DNA of 64,000 nt, from the NCBI RefSeq assembly GCF_023273875.1, contig NZ_CP096882.1, forward strand, positions 3,596,001-3,660,000. The letters are read 5' to 3'. The position numbers were made by a program, and so were the translations under genes. The notes beneath the pieces are model-generated. The model ran no database searches. It had not been told where the DNA came from and saw only the letters and a list, made by a program, of their open reading frames with translations. Shown here in pieces: positions 1 through 8,829 of the stretch; the first letter of the stretch is position 1; the number at the start of each line of letters is the position of its first letter. The DNA is from Pseudarthrobacter sp. SSS035 (lineage in GTDB: Bacteria > Actinomycetota > Actinomycetes > Actinomycetales > Micrococcaceae).

Positions 1-1323
1 AAACTCAAGAGTGACCTCAAATGGGCCAACGGGCACGTGCTGGATTCCAAAGACGTCAAGTTCTCCTTTGATCGCCAGACTGCCATCAACGATCCCAACG
101 GGCCGGCTTCGTTGTTGTCCAACATCGATTCCATCGCCACACCTGATGCCAGCACCGTGGTTTTCACACTGAAGAATGCCAACGACCAGACGTTCCCGCA
201 GATTCTGACCAGCCCGGCCGCCCCGATCGTTGACGATGAAGTCTTCCCGGCAGACAAGCTCCTCAGCGACGAGGAAATTGTCAAGGCCAATGCCTTCCAC
301 GGCCAGTACATCATCGACTCCTACAACAAGAACACGTTGGTCAGCCTGAAGGCTTGGCCGGACTACAAGGGAGTGCTTGGCAAGCCCGCCAACGCAGGGG
401 CCACCATCAAGTACTACACCGACCAGACCAACATGAAGTTGGAGGTCAAGGGCGGGCAGATCGACGTTGCCGGCCGCATCCTGAGCGCCACGGACATCGA
501 TGACCTCAAGAAGGACTCCAACGTCACGGTCCATCTCGGACCCGGCGGCGAGATGCGGTACATCGTCTTCAACTACGACACCATGCCGTACGGAGCCAAG
601 GCCCCGGAAGCGGACCCGAAGAAGGCGCTTGCCGTCCGTCAGGCGGTTGCTGACCTCATTGACCGCCAGGCCATCTCGGATCAGGTCTACAAGGGCACGT
701 ACCTGCCCATGTGGTCCAACGTCCCGTCCGGTTTCGTGGGCGCCAACGAATCGTTCAAGCAGGCCTATGGGGATGGCTCCGGCAAACCCAGCCTGGACAA
801 GGCCAAGAAGGTCATGTCCGACGCCGGCATCTCCGGTCCCGTGACCATCAAACTGCAGTACAACCCGGACCACTACGGCAAGTCATCCGGTGACGAATAC
901 GCCATGGTCAAGGACCAGTTGGAGAAGAGCGGGCTGTTCACTGTGGACCTTCAGTCCACCGAGTGGGTCACGTACAACTCGGCGTCGAAGAAAGACAGCT
1001 ACCCCGTCTTCCAGCTGGGCTGGTTCCCGGACTTCAGCGATGCAGACAACTACCTGACACCCTTCTTCGTGGGCGGTGGCTTCATGAACAACCACTACTC
1101 CAACCCTGAGGTCGAATCGCTGATCGCCAAGCAGCTCGTCACGGCTGACAAGGCAGAGCGCGAGAAGACGATCCAGGAGGTCCAGAACCTTCTGGCCAAG
1201 GACATCTCCACCCTGCCGTTGCTGCAGGGCGCCCAGGTTGCCGTTTCGGGGACCAAGGTGAAGGGCGTGGACTCGACTCTTGATGCGTCGTTCAAGTTCC
1301 GGCTCGGCACCGTTTCCAAGTAA
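1..1323 (+). CDS. ABC transporter substrate-binding protein, family 5 (5' partial)
   Basis: This is the C-terminal part of an extracellular solute-binding protein of family 5 (peptide/nickel/opine type). The frame is open to the first base of the window, so the signal peptide and lipobox are outside. What remains shows family features: an N-proximal KDVKFSFDR segment, a central MRYIVFNYDT stretch followed by VRQAVADLIDRQ, and a LGWFPDFSDADNYLTPFF segment near the C-terminus. It ends with TAA. Two permeases and a double ATPase follow on the same strand, so it is probably the ligand receptor of that importer. Family 5 proteins bind peptides, nickel or oligosaccharides, and the ligand cannot be told from the sequence. 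Confidence 0.93.
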   Translation, partial: KLKSDLKWANGHVLDSKDVKFSFDRQTAINDPNGPASLLSNIDSIATPDASTVVFTLKNANDQTFPQILTSPAAPIVDDEVFPADKLLSDEEIVKANAFHGQYIIDSYNKNTLVSLKAWPDYKGVLGKPANAGATIKYYTDQTNMKLEVKGGQIDVAGRILSATDIDDLKKDSNVTVHLGPGGEMRYIVFNYDTMPYGAKAPEADPKKALAVRQAVADLIDRQAISDQVYKGTYLPMWSNVPSGFVGANESFKQAYGDGSGKPSLDKAKKVMSDAGISGPVTIKLQYNPDHYGKSSGDEYAMVKDQLEKSGLFTVDLQSTEWVTYNSASKKDSYPVFQLGWFPDFSDADNYLTPFFVGGGFMNNHYSNPEVESLIAKQLVTADKAEREKTIQEVQNLLAKDISTLPLLQGAQVAVSGTKVKGVDSTLDASFKFRLGTVSK

Positions 1324-1336
1324 CAGCTAAATACAT

Positions 1337-1374
1337 GCGTAGGGGGTGGGGCCGGCCGGTCCTGCCTCCTACGC
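1337..1374 (+). terminator. Hairpin between binding-protein and permease genes
   Basis: A 10-bp stem (GCGTAGGGGG at 1337-1346 with CCTCCTACGC at 1365-1374, one G-U pair) encloses a GC-rich loop. No T-run follows. Such structures between a binding-protein gene and its permease genes often act as partial terminators or 3' stabilisers that give more receptor than permease. That role is inferred. Confidence 0.5.
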
Positions 1375-1416
1375 GTTAGCTCCACATTTTCGATTTCCAG
1401 ACCAAGCAGGTTCAGC

Positions 1417-2499
1417 ATGGCCACTTTGATAGATGCGCCGCCGCCAACGGTGGCGGCCCCCATATCCAAATCCGCGGGAGGTGGCCTCGGGAGGTATATC
1501 CTGATTCGCTTCCTGCTGATCTTCCCGACGATCTTCATCCTCGTCACCCTTGTTTTCTTCTTAATGCGGATCACCGGCGATCCCATTACGGCGGCCCAGG
1601 GCGGCCGCCTTCCGCAAGAACAAATCGACGCCCTGGTGCACCAGGCCGGCTACGACCGGAACCTCTTCATCCAGTACATCGAGTACCTTGGCCACATCGC
1701 CACTGGAAACTTCGGCCGGACCATCTCGGATGGCCGCCCCGTTGTTGAGATGCTCGTCAAGTTTGGTGCGGCCACGCTGGAACTGAGCATCAACGCCGTG
1801 ATAGTGGCGTTGCTCGTGGGAATACCGCTGGGTATGTTCGCCGCCCACAAACGCGACAAGGTTCCGGACGCTGTCCTGCGCATGTTCGCCATCCTTTGCT
1901 ATGCCACCCCAGTCTTCTTTGCCGGCCTGCTGCTGAAGCTGACATTTTCTGTAGGACTGGGTTGGTTCCCCGTGGCTGGCCGTGCATCCACCACAACGGA
2001 ACTGGCGATGGGCCGGCTGGCAGCGCCCACTGGCGTCTACTGGCTGGACGCCCTTCGCAGCGGCAATCTGGCAGCCTTTGGCGACATCGTCCACCACGCA
2101 GTCCTGCCGGCCGTCGCGCTGGGCCTATTGACCGCGGGCGTCTTCCTCCGTCTGGTCCGCACCAACGTGATCGGCACGCTGGGCAGGGACTATGTTGAGG
2201 CAGGCCGGTCCCGAGGTGTCAGTGAATACCGCCTGGTGACCAAGCATGCCTACAAGCCTGCGCTGATCCCCATCATTACGGTCATGGGTTTGCAGATTGC
2301 CCTGCTGCTCGGCGGTGCGGTGCTGACCGAAACCACCTTCGAGTGGAAGGGCCTGGGCTATCAGTTGGCGCAGTACCTTACCGCGCGTGACTTTGTGGCT
2401 GTCCAGGGCATCGTGATGCTGCTGGCCGTCATTGTGGCGATCACCAATTTCGTGGTGGATATTGCCGCTGCCCTGATTGACCCGCGAGTGAGGTACTGA
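1417..2499 (+). CDS. Peptide-type ABC transporter permease (DppB/OppB-like)
   Basis: This 360-residue integral membrane protein is the first permease of a binding-protein-dependent importer. A cytoplasmic N-terminus of about 25 residues precedes a first membrane segment (ILIRFLLIFPTIFILVTLVF). A periplasmic-type loop follows (about residues 60-110), then further membrane segments. The permease EAA loop is visible as EAGRSRGVSEYRLVTKHAYK (about residues 265-285), which docks on the ATPase. The ATG start has a weak AGCAGG ribosome site. Its TGA stop overlaps the ATG of the next permease (TGATG at 2497-2501), indicating translational coupling. Substrate specificity is not deducible. Confidence 0.92.
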   Translation: MATLIDAPPPTVAAPISKSAGGGLGRYILIRFLLIFPTIFILVTLVFFLMRITGDPITAAQGGRLPQEQIDALVHQAGYDRNLFIQYIEYLGHIATGNFGRTISDGRPVVEMLVKFGAATLELSINAVIVALLVGIPLGMFAAHKRDKVPDAVLRMFAILCYATPVFFAGLLLKLTFSVGLGWFPVAGRASTTTELAMGRLAAPTGVYWLDALRSGNLAAFGDIVHHAVLPAVALGLLTAGVFLRLVRTNVIGTLGRDYVEAGRSRGVSEYRLVTKHAYKPALIPIITVMGLQIALLLGGAVLTETTFEWKGLGYQLAQYLTARDFVAVQGIVMLLAVIVAITNFVVDIAAALIDPRVRY

Positions 2500-3512
2500 T
2501 GGGCACCACAGTTTTGGAACCGAAAAAGAAGTCCTTGCTGGACCGGCTTCCGGTCTCGTCCCACATCCGCCAAAGCGTTGGCCTGCAACGGACCATGCTG
2601 CTCATCGGCGTCGTCCTTTGCGCTGTTTTTGTGGTGGCCGCGATATTTGCGCCGGTGCTGGCGCCCTACGGGTATTCCCAGATTTCCGATGACGCCGGTT
2701 CCTTCCCGGCGCAGGCCGAACCCGGTGGCAAGCATCTGATGGGAACAACCGTGGGCGGATACGATGTGCTGTCCCGGATGATCTGGGGATCGCAGACAGC
2801 CATGGCGGTGATTGTTGCTGCCGTGCTGATGTCCATATTCCTGGGAGTGTTCCTCGGACTGGTGAGCGGCTACTTCGGCGGCTGGCTGGACCGAGTGCTG
2901 GTGGTGATTGCTGACGCGATTTACGCCTTCCCGACACTCCTTGTGGCTATCGTGATGTCGATTGCCATCAATAAGGGACAGTCTGGCTTCTGGGGCGGAA
3001 TCCTCGCCTGCGGGTTTGCCATCACGGCAGTGTTTGTGCCGCAGTACTTCCGGGTGATCCGTGCTGAAACCATCCGGCTCAAGGCTGAACCGTTTGTGGA
3101 ATCAGCCCAGGTTGTTGGCGCCTCAAGCGCCAGGATTATCAGCAGGCACATCTTTTCCAACGCGACCCGGACCCTGCCGCTGATCTTTACGCTCAACGCC
3201 TCCGAAGCCATCCTCACCCTGGCAGGGCTGGGCTTCCTCGGTTTCGGTATCGAGCCAAGCTCCGCCGCTGAATGGGGCTTTGACCTGAACAAGGCGATGT
3301 CCGACGCCTCCTCAGGCATTTGGTGGACCGGTGTGTTCCCCGGCCTCGCCATCGTGCTGACGGTGGTTGGCCTGACCCTCGTGGGTGAAAGCATCAACGA
3401 CCTGAACGATCCGCGCCTGCGCGGACGCAAGGCTGCCGGTGCCAAGGGCGCGCCGGGACCATCAACCGCGGCCGCCAACGCCGCCATCGCAGCGGATGTG
3501 AGAGGACTGTGA
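2499..3512 (+). CDS. Peptide-type ABC transporter permease (DppC/OppC-like)
   Basis: This is the second permease of the importer, 337 residues. It has the N-terminal membrane segment (about residues 28-52) typical of OppC/DppC and then a HLMGTTVGGYDVLSRMIWG segment, a hallmark of this subfamily. A cluster of membrane helices follows. The EAA loop reads VESAQVVGASSARIISRHIF (about residues 200-220). The C-terminal tail has DLNDPRLRGRK, a usual ending for the family, plus an Ala-rich extension. It should form the heterodimeric membrane channel with the upstream permease. The stop overlaps the GTG of the ATPase gene (GTGA at 3509-3512). Confidence 0.92.
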   Translation: MGTTVLEPKKKSLLDRLPVSSHIRQSVGLQRTMLLIGVVLCAVFVVAAIFAPVLAPYGYSQISDDAGSFPAQAEPGGKHLMGTTVGGYDVLSRMIWGSQTAMAVIVAAVLMSIFLGVFLGLVSGYFGGWLDRVLVVIADAIYAFPTLLVAIVMSIAINKGQSGFWGGILACGFAITAVFVPQYFRVIRAETIRLKAEPFVESAQVVGASSARIISRHIFSNATRTLPLIFTLNASEAILTLAGLGFLGFGIEPSSAAEWGFDLNKAMSDASSGIWWTGVFPGLAIVLTVVGLTLVGESINDLNDPRLRGRKAAGAKGAPGPSTAAANAAIAADVRGL

Positions 3513-5224
3513 CCATCAATATTGATTCGGCATCTGACCAGTCCAGGCCGGCAGACCAGCCCGTACTGGAGATCGACCACCTCAAAGTCACTTTCGCGAC
3601 CGACGGCGGAGACGTCTACGCCGTGAAGGATGTGAGCCTGGACGTCCGCTCCGGCGAAGTCCTGGCCATCGTAGGCGAATCCGGCTCGGGCAAGACCGTG
3701 ACCGCGAAAACCATCCTTGGGCTGCTGCCGGAGACAGCCACCAGCGGCGGGGCTGTCCTGATCAACGGGAACAACGTGATCAGCGTCAGCGCCTCCAAGC
3801 TGAGACAGATCCGTGGCCGCGATGTGGCCATGGTGTTCCAGGAGCCCTCCACGGCACTGAACCCGGTGTTCACCGTGGGCTGGCAGATTGCCGAGGGCAT
3901 CCGTGCCCACGCCGGCGGTGCCGGCGGGAAACGGGTTTCGGCCAAGGACGCCAAAGCCCGCGCCATTGAGGCGCTGCGCAAAGTGGGGATCCCGGATCCG
4001 GAGCATCGGGTCAACTACTACCCTCATCAGTTCTCCGGCGGCCAGAAGCAGCGCGTGGTGATCGCGGCCGCGCTGGCCCTGAACCCGGGACTGATTGTCG
4101 CCGATGAACCCACCACAGCCCTGGATGTCACGGTCCAGGCCGAAATCCTGGAGCTGCTCCGGGACCTCCGGGACAAGTACGGCACCTCGATCGTGCTGAT
4201 CACCCACAACATGGGCGTGGTGGCCGATCTCGCGGACCGCGTAGTGGTGATGTACCAGGGTGATGTGGTGGAGGAGGCGCCGGTGCGCGTGCTTTTTGCT
4301 GAACCCAAGCAGGATTACACCAAGAAGCTGCTGGCCGCCGTGCCCCACCTGGGCCGGAACTCGGCGTCGGAGGGCCTGCGGGAACGCGCCCACCAGGGTT
4401 CGCCGGTGCTGGTGGAGGCAACCAACCTGACCATCGAGTACCCCGGCAGGCTGGGAACTCCGGCCTTCAAGGCCGTGGACGGGGTCAGCTTCACCGTGTC
4501 CCAGGGCGAAGTCTTTGGACTGGTAGGCGAATCCGGATCAGGGAAAACCACCATCGGCCGGGCCATCGCGGGCCTGAACCGGACCACGGGCGGCAGCCTG
4601 AAGGTACTCGGCTACGAGATGCTGAACCTCAAGGAGCGGACGTTCAAGCCCCTCCGGAAGGATATTGGCTTTGTGTTCCAGGATCCGGCTGCGTCCTTCA
4701 ACCCCCAGTTGACCATCGGCGACTGCGTAGCGGAGCCCATGATCATTCACACCAACCCGAGCCCGGCGCAGGCGCGCAAACGCGTTGCTGAGCTGCTTGA
4801 ATCAGTGCAGCTGCCGGCGTCGTACGCCCAGCGGTACCCGCACGAGCTGTCCGGCGGGCAGCGCCAGCGGGCGTCGCTGGCGCGGGCACTGATCCTGAAC
4901 CCGCGGTTGCTGATCGCTGACGAGCCGACGTCGGCCCTGGACGTTTCGGTGCAGGCGAAGGTCCTGGAACTCTTCAAGGAAATCCAGGCCGAGTTCGGGT
5001 TCGCGGCACTGTTCATAAGCCACGACCTCGCGGTGGTGGACATCCTGTCCCAGTGGGTGGGCGTCCTGTACAAGGGCAAGCTAGTGGAGCAGGGCATCGG
5101 CAGCCAGGTGATGGGCGCGCCGCAGCACGACTACACCAAACGGCTGATTGCCTCGCTGCCGGTCCCTGATCCGGACGAACAGGCACGACGCCGGGAAGCG
5201 CACCGGGCGCTGCTGGCCCACTAG
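3509..5224 (+). CDS. Fused double ATPase of peptide-type ABC importer (DppD-DppF-like)
   Basis: This 571-residue protein carries two complete ABC ATPase domains in one chain, replacing separate DppD and DppF subunits. The first half has Walker A GESGSGKT (about residue 50), signature SGGQKQR and Walker B LIVADEPT. The second half repeats GESGSGKT (about residue 340), SGGQRQR and LLIADEPT. Both halves keep the switch histidine (ITHN and ISHD). The oligopeptide-type C-terminal extension is visible after the first domain (AEPKQDYTKKLLAAVPHLG) and again at the end (HDYTKRLIASLP). The GTG start overlaps the preceding stop. It should energise the two permeases. A strong hairpin terminator follows. 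Confidence 0.95.
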   Translation: MTINIDSASDQSRPADQPVLEIDHLKVTFATDGGDVYAVKDVSLDVRSGEVLAIVGESGSGKTVTAKTILGLLPETATSGGAVLINGNNVISVSASKLRQIRGRDVAMVFQEPSTALNPVFTVGWQIAEGIRAHAGGAGGKRVSAKDAKARAIEALRKVGIPDPEHRVNYYPHQFSGGQKQRVVIAAALALNPGLIVADEPTTALDVTVQAEILELLRDLRDKYGTSIVLITHNMGVVADLADRVVVMYQGDVVEEAPVRVLFAEPKQDYTKKLLAAVPHLGRNSASEGLRERAHQGSPVLVEATNLTIEYPGRLGTPAFKAVDGVSFTVSQGEVFGLVGESGSGKTTIGRAIAGLNRTTGGSLKVLGYEMLNLKERTFKPLRKDIGFVFQDPAASFNPQLTIGDCVAEPMIIHTNPSPAQARKRVAELLESVQLPASYAQRYPHELSGGQRQRASLARALILNPRLLIADEPTSALDVSVQAKVLELFKEIQAEFGFAALFISHDLAVVDILSQWVGVLYKGKLVEQGIGSQVMGAPQHDYTKRLIASLPVPDPDEQARRREAHRALLAH

Positions 5225-5259
5225 GCACCACCGGCGACCCCACAGCCGCGGCGCCACCA

Positions 5260-5295
5260 GACGGACATCCCGCCCCACCCGGCGGGGTGTCCGTC
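5260..5295 (+). terminator. Hairpin terminator after the ABC transporter operon
   Basis: A 15-bp stem with one wobble pair is formed by 5260-5274 (GACGGACATCCCGCC) and 5281-5295, with a 6-nt loop. No long T-run follows, as is common for actinobacterial terminators. It separates the transporter operon from the chorismate mutase gene. Confidence 0.75.
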
Positions 5296-5334
5296 CGCCG
5301 CTTAACACCGGAAGAATTTCCGCGGGCGCCCCCA

Positions 5335-5346
5335 TAGACTTGGACC
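5335..5346 (+). promoter_or_regulatory. Predicted -10 element giving a leaderless chorismate mutase mRNA
   Basis: TAGACT (5335-5340) fits the actinobacterial -10 consensus TANNNT. Exactly 6 nt separate it from the ATG at 5347, so transcription would start on or next to the start codon. No Shine-Dalgarno sequence precedes that ATG, which agrees with leaderless translation. The -35 region is not recognisable. Confidence 0.5.
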
Positions 5347-5733
5347 ATGACGCAGCAAAACCACGATGTTCCCGACACCGACACCTACGATGCCGCCGCG
5401 AGTTCGCTGGCAGGCCACGTGGACAACTCGGTGATGGCGGAACTGCTGTCCATCCGCTCCAGCATCGACAACATCGATGCGACCCTGGTGTACCTCCTGG
5501 CCGAACGGTTCAAGGCCACCCAGAAAGTGGGCTTCCTCAAGGCCGCGCACCGGCTCCCGGCGGGGGATCCAGGTCGGGAATCCGCCCAGATCGCCCGTCT
5601 CCGGCGGCTGGCGGAGGATGCACACCTCGATCCCGCGTTTGCGGAGAAGTTCCTCAATTTCATCATCGGCGAGGTCATCCGCCATCATGAAGCCATCGCC
5701 GAGGACCACCAGGCCGCTGCAGAGTGGAAGTAA
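5347..5733 (+). CDS. Chorismate mutase (AroQ class)
   Basis: This 128-residue protein should convert chorismate to prephenate, the first committed step to phenylalanine and tyrosine. The AroQ helical-bundle signature is clear: SIRSSIDNIDATLVYLLAER (about residues 36-55), followed by FKATQKVGFLKA with the conserved Arg and Lys that bind substrate, and a C-terminal helix FLNFIIGEVIRHHE. The first 30 residues are an acidic, poorly conserved extension. No secretion signal is seen, so it is a cytoplasmic enzyme. Its stop lies inside the start of the next gene (GTG at 5724, 10-nt overlap), so the pair is probably co-transcribed from the TAGACT element. Confidence 0.93.
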   Translation: MTQQNHDVPDTDTYDAAASSLAGHVDNSVMAELLSIRSSIDNIDATLVYLLAERFKATQKVGFLKAAHRLPAGDPGRESAQIARLRRLAEDAHLDPAFAEKFLNFIIGEVIRHHEAIAEDHQAAAEWK

Positions 5734-6734
5734 CAGCCACCGGGCTTGGGCCCTGGCCGGGGGAGGACCCCGCGGAGGCTGCCCGCATTATCCGCGGCGA
5801 GCTTGGAAGCCCGCACCTGCCGTTCCTGGCAGAGCTTCCGGACCGTGGAGTCGGTTCCGACGCCCTGGGGCGGACGGCCGCACTCCTGGTTGAAATGGCC
5901 GTGGATGTCCAGCCGTATGGCTGGCGGCTGGTGGACCGTCCCGGCAAGGATTTCCGCCGGGCCGCGTCGGCCCTGTCCACCGACATCAACGTCCTGGCTG
6001 ACGTTGCCGGCGCCGAGGACACCCGCGCCCCCGAACTCAAGGTCCAGCTGCTGGGACCGCTGAGTCTTGCCGCCGGACTGCACCTGCACAACGGCGAACG
6101 GGCGCTGATCGATTACGGCGCACGCCGGGACGTTGCCGACTCGCTGGCCGCAGGGGTTGGCGGCTACCTGTCCCGGATTTCCAGTGCGGTTCCGGGCGCG
6201 AGGCTGGTGGTCCAGATCGACGAGCCTGATATCGCCGCCGTACTGGCCGGCACCATTCCGACGTCGAGCGGCTACCGCACGCTGCGGGCGGTGGGTGGCC
6301 AGGAGGTCACCGAGTCCTGGCAGGTGGTGATCGAGGCGCTCCGTGCGGCTGGCGCCGCCGAAATCGTTGTCTCGGTGCCTGAAATTGAGGCCCCGATCGA
6401 CCGGATCATTGCCGCCGGCGCCGACGGCGTGGCCGTTCCTCTGAGGGCCCTGACCACACGGCAGTGGGAGCAGTTGGCCACGGCAGTGGAGGCCGGCAAG
6501 CGGATCTGGGCCGGCGCCCTGGACGTTAGCCGTGGCACGCTGCCCAGGGTGGCCGACGTTGTGGAGTCCGTCTGGCGGCCATGGCACGAGCTGGGGCTGC
6601 CGGCGTCGTCCCTGGGCAGTATCCGGGTCACCCCCTCGGCGGGACTTGCCGGCCACACCCCGGTCACCGCCACAGCGGTGCTGGGCCGGCTCACCCAGGT
6701 GGCCGACGGCCTGAACCAGCGCGCACACGGCTGA
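5724..6734 (+). CDS. MetE-like (cobalamin-independent methionine synthase family) protein
   Basis: This 336-residue protein resembles the C-terminal barrel of vitamin B12-independent methionine synthase, like the short actinobacterial Rv3015c-type proteins. Visible segments are HLPFLAELPDRGVGSDALGR near the start, LVVQIDEPDIAAVLAG (about residues 160-175, the barrel strand with the Asp-Glu-Pro motif) and a C-terminal LGSIRVTPSAGLAGHTP. It is less than half the length of full MetE and lacks the N-terminal barrel, so methionine synthase activity itself is doubtful and the true reaction is unknown. The GTG start overlaps the chorismate mutase stop. The next gene is convergent. Confidence 0.8.
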   Translation: MEVTATGLGPWPGEDPAEAARIIRGELGSPHLPFLAELPDRGVGSDALGRTAALLVEMAVDVQPYGWRLVDRPGKDFRRAASALSTDINVLADVAGAEDTRAPELKVQLLGPLSLAAGLHLHNGERALIDYGARRDVADSLAAGVGGYLSRISSAVPGARLVVQIDEPDIAAVLAGTIPTSSGYRTLRAVGGQEVTESWQVVIEALRAAGAAEIVVSVPEIEAPIDRIIAAGADGVAVPLRALTTRQWEQLATAVEAGKRIWAGALDVSRGTLPRVADVVESVWRPWHELGLPASSLGSIRVTPSAGLAGHTPVTATAVLGRLTQVADGLNQRAHG

Positions 6735-6770
6735 TCGGCCCACCGCTGAGCGGACCTAAGGGCAAGACTC

Positions 6771-7484
6771 CTACGTCCGGTTTTCCCAACGGTCCGGCTG
6801 GGCGTAGCGGGGCAGGAAACTCTGCGCCGAACTGCCGCCGATATAGGGACGCAGGCGGTAGTCAAAACCGCCCGCGTAGACCAGGACCAGCCCGATCTGC
6901 GGCTGGATGACCTTGACCTGGATCCGGTGCTGTCCGTGCTCGCCTGCGGCGCCGTCCCACCACTGCTCGGCGTAAGCCCTGGCATCCACGGTGGCCGGCA
7001 GCGGCAGGCGGAGGGGGCCCAGGAACAGCCGCGACGCTTCGGAAACGCCGCGCAGCCTACCATCGTTCGTCACACTGAGCTTGAGGTCGGTCACCATACG
7101 CCGGAAACGTCCCAGGTAGTCCACCAGCCGCGGGCCGCCCTCGGAATCCACGAGGCTGGTGGTGTCCTGGAATATCCGCATGTGCCCGGGGAAACGGATT
7201 TCCCGCCGGGCTGTCAGGCTGGAGCGGCCGAACGGATCCTGGTGGGCATGGTTTTCAATCCGGAAGGGGATGCCTTCCCCGTAATCCGGGAAAAACGCGT
7301 CCTCCCCGGAGGTCAGCTTGAGCAGCGGCCGCAGCCACGCCTGCCGGCAGCCCACAACGTCGAACACGCCCTCCCCGACGCCGTAGTGCCCCGAGCCGGG
7401 CGCCAGGGAAAAGTACTCCTGCAGCTCAGGCTGCAGCCGGTGGAAGTCCTCGCCCAGGGCCTGCCGGTAAATAGGGACGTTCAT
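6771..7484 (-). CDS. DUF4166 domain protein
   Basis: This 237-residue protein belongs to the DUF4166 family (function unknown). It starts MNVPIYRQALGEDFHRLQPE, typical of the family, and continues with a GHYGVGEGVFDVVG segment and an all-beta-like remainder. The ATG at 7484 was chosen over an upstream in-frame codon because GGAGGTCACC lies just before it, an excellent ribosome site. It has no membrane segment. It lies 41 nt downstream of the DUF58 gene on the same strand and may be the last gene of the MoxR operon. It is convergent with the MetE-like gene. Confidence 0.82.
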   Translation of the reverse strand: MNVPIYRQALGEDFHRLQPELQEYFSLAPGSGHYGVGEGVFDVVGCRQAWLRPLLKLTSGEDAFFPDYGEGIPFRIENHAHQDPFGRSSLTARREIRFPGHMRIFQDTTSLVDSEGGPRLVDYLGRFRRMVTDLKLSVTNDGRLRGVSEASRLFLGPLRLPLPATVDARAYAEQWWDGAAGEHGQHRIQVKVIQPQIGLVLVYAGGFDYRLRPYIGGSSAQSFLPRYAQPDRWENRT

Positions 7485-7525
7485 GGTGACCTCCTGGACG
7501 GTGCCGTCAGCGGCGCTGCGGCGAC

Positions 7526-8818
7526 TCACAATCTACCGGCCGCCTTGAGCCGGATGTACATGTCGGCAAGCTGCGGCGGCAGCTGGTGTGGCTCCGCATC
7601 CACCACTTCAACCCCATGGTGCCGGAGTTCGGCGCTGACCGCCGCCCGTTCCAGCAGTACGCGTTCGGCCGCTGCCGCCCGGAACACGCCGGCGGCGTTC
7701 TCACGCTCCCGCAGCATCCGCCCCAGCATGGGATCACGGACGGCGGCCACCACCACAACGTGCTGCTGCGCGAGCTGCGCGGCCACGGGAATGAGCCCTT
7801 CCTCCGGGGCCCCGCCGTCCAACGAGGTCAGCAGCACCACCAGGGACCGGTGGGCGGAGACCGCCCGGATCTGTCCCGGGAGGCTGGACCAGTCAAGCTC
7901 AATCAATTCCGCCTCGAGGGGCGCCATCGCTTGCACCAGCTGCCCCAGGAGATTGCCGGTGGTGGCGGAACCGGCCCTTGCCCGCGGACGTCGGTCGTAG
8001 GCCAGGAAGTCCACCCGGTCACCGCCACGCTCGGCCAGGACCGCCAACAGGAGCGCCGCTTCGATGCCGGTATCCAGCCGTGGTTCGTCCTCGATCCTCG
8101 CCGCTGACGTGCGGGAGGTATCCAGCATGATCACCACGCGCCGGTCGCGTTCCGGACGCCAGGTGCGGACGACGACGGCGGACCGGCGGGCGGTTGCGCG
8201 CCAGTCGATGGACCGGACGTCGTCCCCGCGGACGTAGTCACGCAGCGAGTCGAATTCGGTGCCGGCACCCCGGATCTGCACGGCGGCCTTGCCGTCGAGT
8301 TCGCGGAGTTTCCTGAGCTTCGAAGGGAGGTGCCTGCGGGAATGGAACGGCGGAAGGACCCGCAGGAGGCCGGCACAGTCAAAGGTGCGCTGGCGTGCCG
8401 CGAGCCGAAGGGGTCCATGGGAGCGCACAGTGACGTGCCGGGCGCCCACGTCGCCACGGCGGACCGGCTGTAACCGGACGGTCATCCGGCGGCTTTCCAG
8501 GGCGGGAATGTCCAGGTCCTGGACCGGATTCACGGCCCCGGCAGACGGCTGCCACGCGTCCCGGACGGTGGCCCGCAGTCGCCGCCGGCCACTGTTGCGC
8601 AGCGTGAGGACCGAAGCGGCCGTGCCGTGCAGCGTCACGTTGCCGGGCTCGGCGCGCGTGACGATGATGGCCCGCGGGGAAGCGGCCAGGCCAAGGTCCA
8701 GGCCCAGGAGAGCAGCGAGTGCCACGACCACGCCCAGGACCGTTCCCCCGCCAGGAAACAGCAGCACCGGCACCAGGCCCAGCAGTGCCAGCAACACGAA
8801 CCGTCCGGAGAGTGCCAT
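7526..8818 (-). CDS. DUF58 domain membrane protein, MoxR partner
   Basis: This 430-residue protein has two N-terminal membrane segments (about residues 7-45) and the DUF58 hallmark SLRDYVRGDDVRSIDWRATA (about residues 190-210). A von Willebrand A-like region follows (VVIMLDTSRTS, a MIDAS-like DxSxx). DUF58 proteins are encoded beside MoxR ATPases and are thought to act with them as metal-dependent chaperone or wall-associated factors. The start MALSGRF at 8818 lies 11 nt after the MoxR stop, which suggests coupling. No strong ribosome site is seen. A longer in-frame start exists upstream but would extend into moxR. Confidence 0.88.
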   Translation of the reverse strand: MALSGRFVLLALLGLVPVLLFPGGGTVLGVVVALAALLGLDLGLAASPRAIIVTRAEPGNVTLHGTAASVLTLRNSGRRRLRATVRDAWQPSAGAVNPVQDLDIPALESRRMTVRLQPVRRGDVGARHVTVRSHGPLRLAARQRTFDCAGLLRVLPPFHSRRHLPSKLRKLRELDGKAAVQIRGAGTEFDSLRDYVRGDDVRSIDWRATARRSAVVVRTWRPERDRRVVIMLDTSRTSAARIEDEPRLDTGIEAALLLAVLAERGGDRVDFLAYDRRPRARAGSATTGNLLGQLVQAMAPLEAELIELDWSSLPGQIRAVSAHRSLVVLLTSLDGGAPEEGLIPVAAQLAQQHVVVVAAVRDPMLGRMLRERENAAGVFRAAAAERVLLERAAVSAELRHHGVEVVDAEPHQLPPQLADMYIRLKAAGRL

Positions 8819-8829
8819 GTGCAAGCGGA

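Noticed and set aside
2921..4393. Long minus-strand frame (490 codons) over the permease and ATPase genes
   Set aside because: It lies opposite two clear ABC genes, has a His/Gly/Arg-rich composition typical of antisense frames in high-GC DNA, and shows no family resemblance.
5300..5730. Riboswitch (SAM or cobalamin) in front of the MetE-like gene
   Set aside because: The gene starts inside the chorismate mutase coding sequence, so there is no room for a leader.
6927..8000. Plus-strand frame of 357 codons over the DUF4166 and DUF58 genes
   Set aside because: It is antisense to both, and the minus-strand products match families and have good starts.
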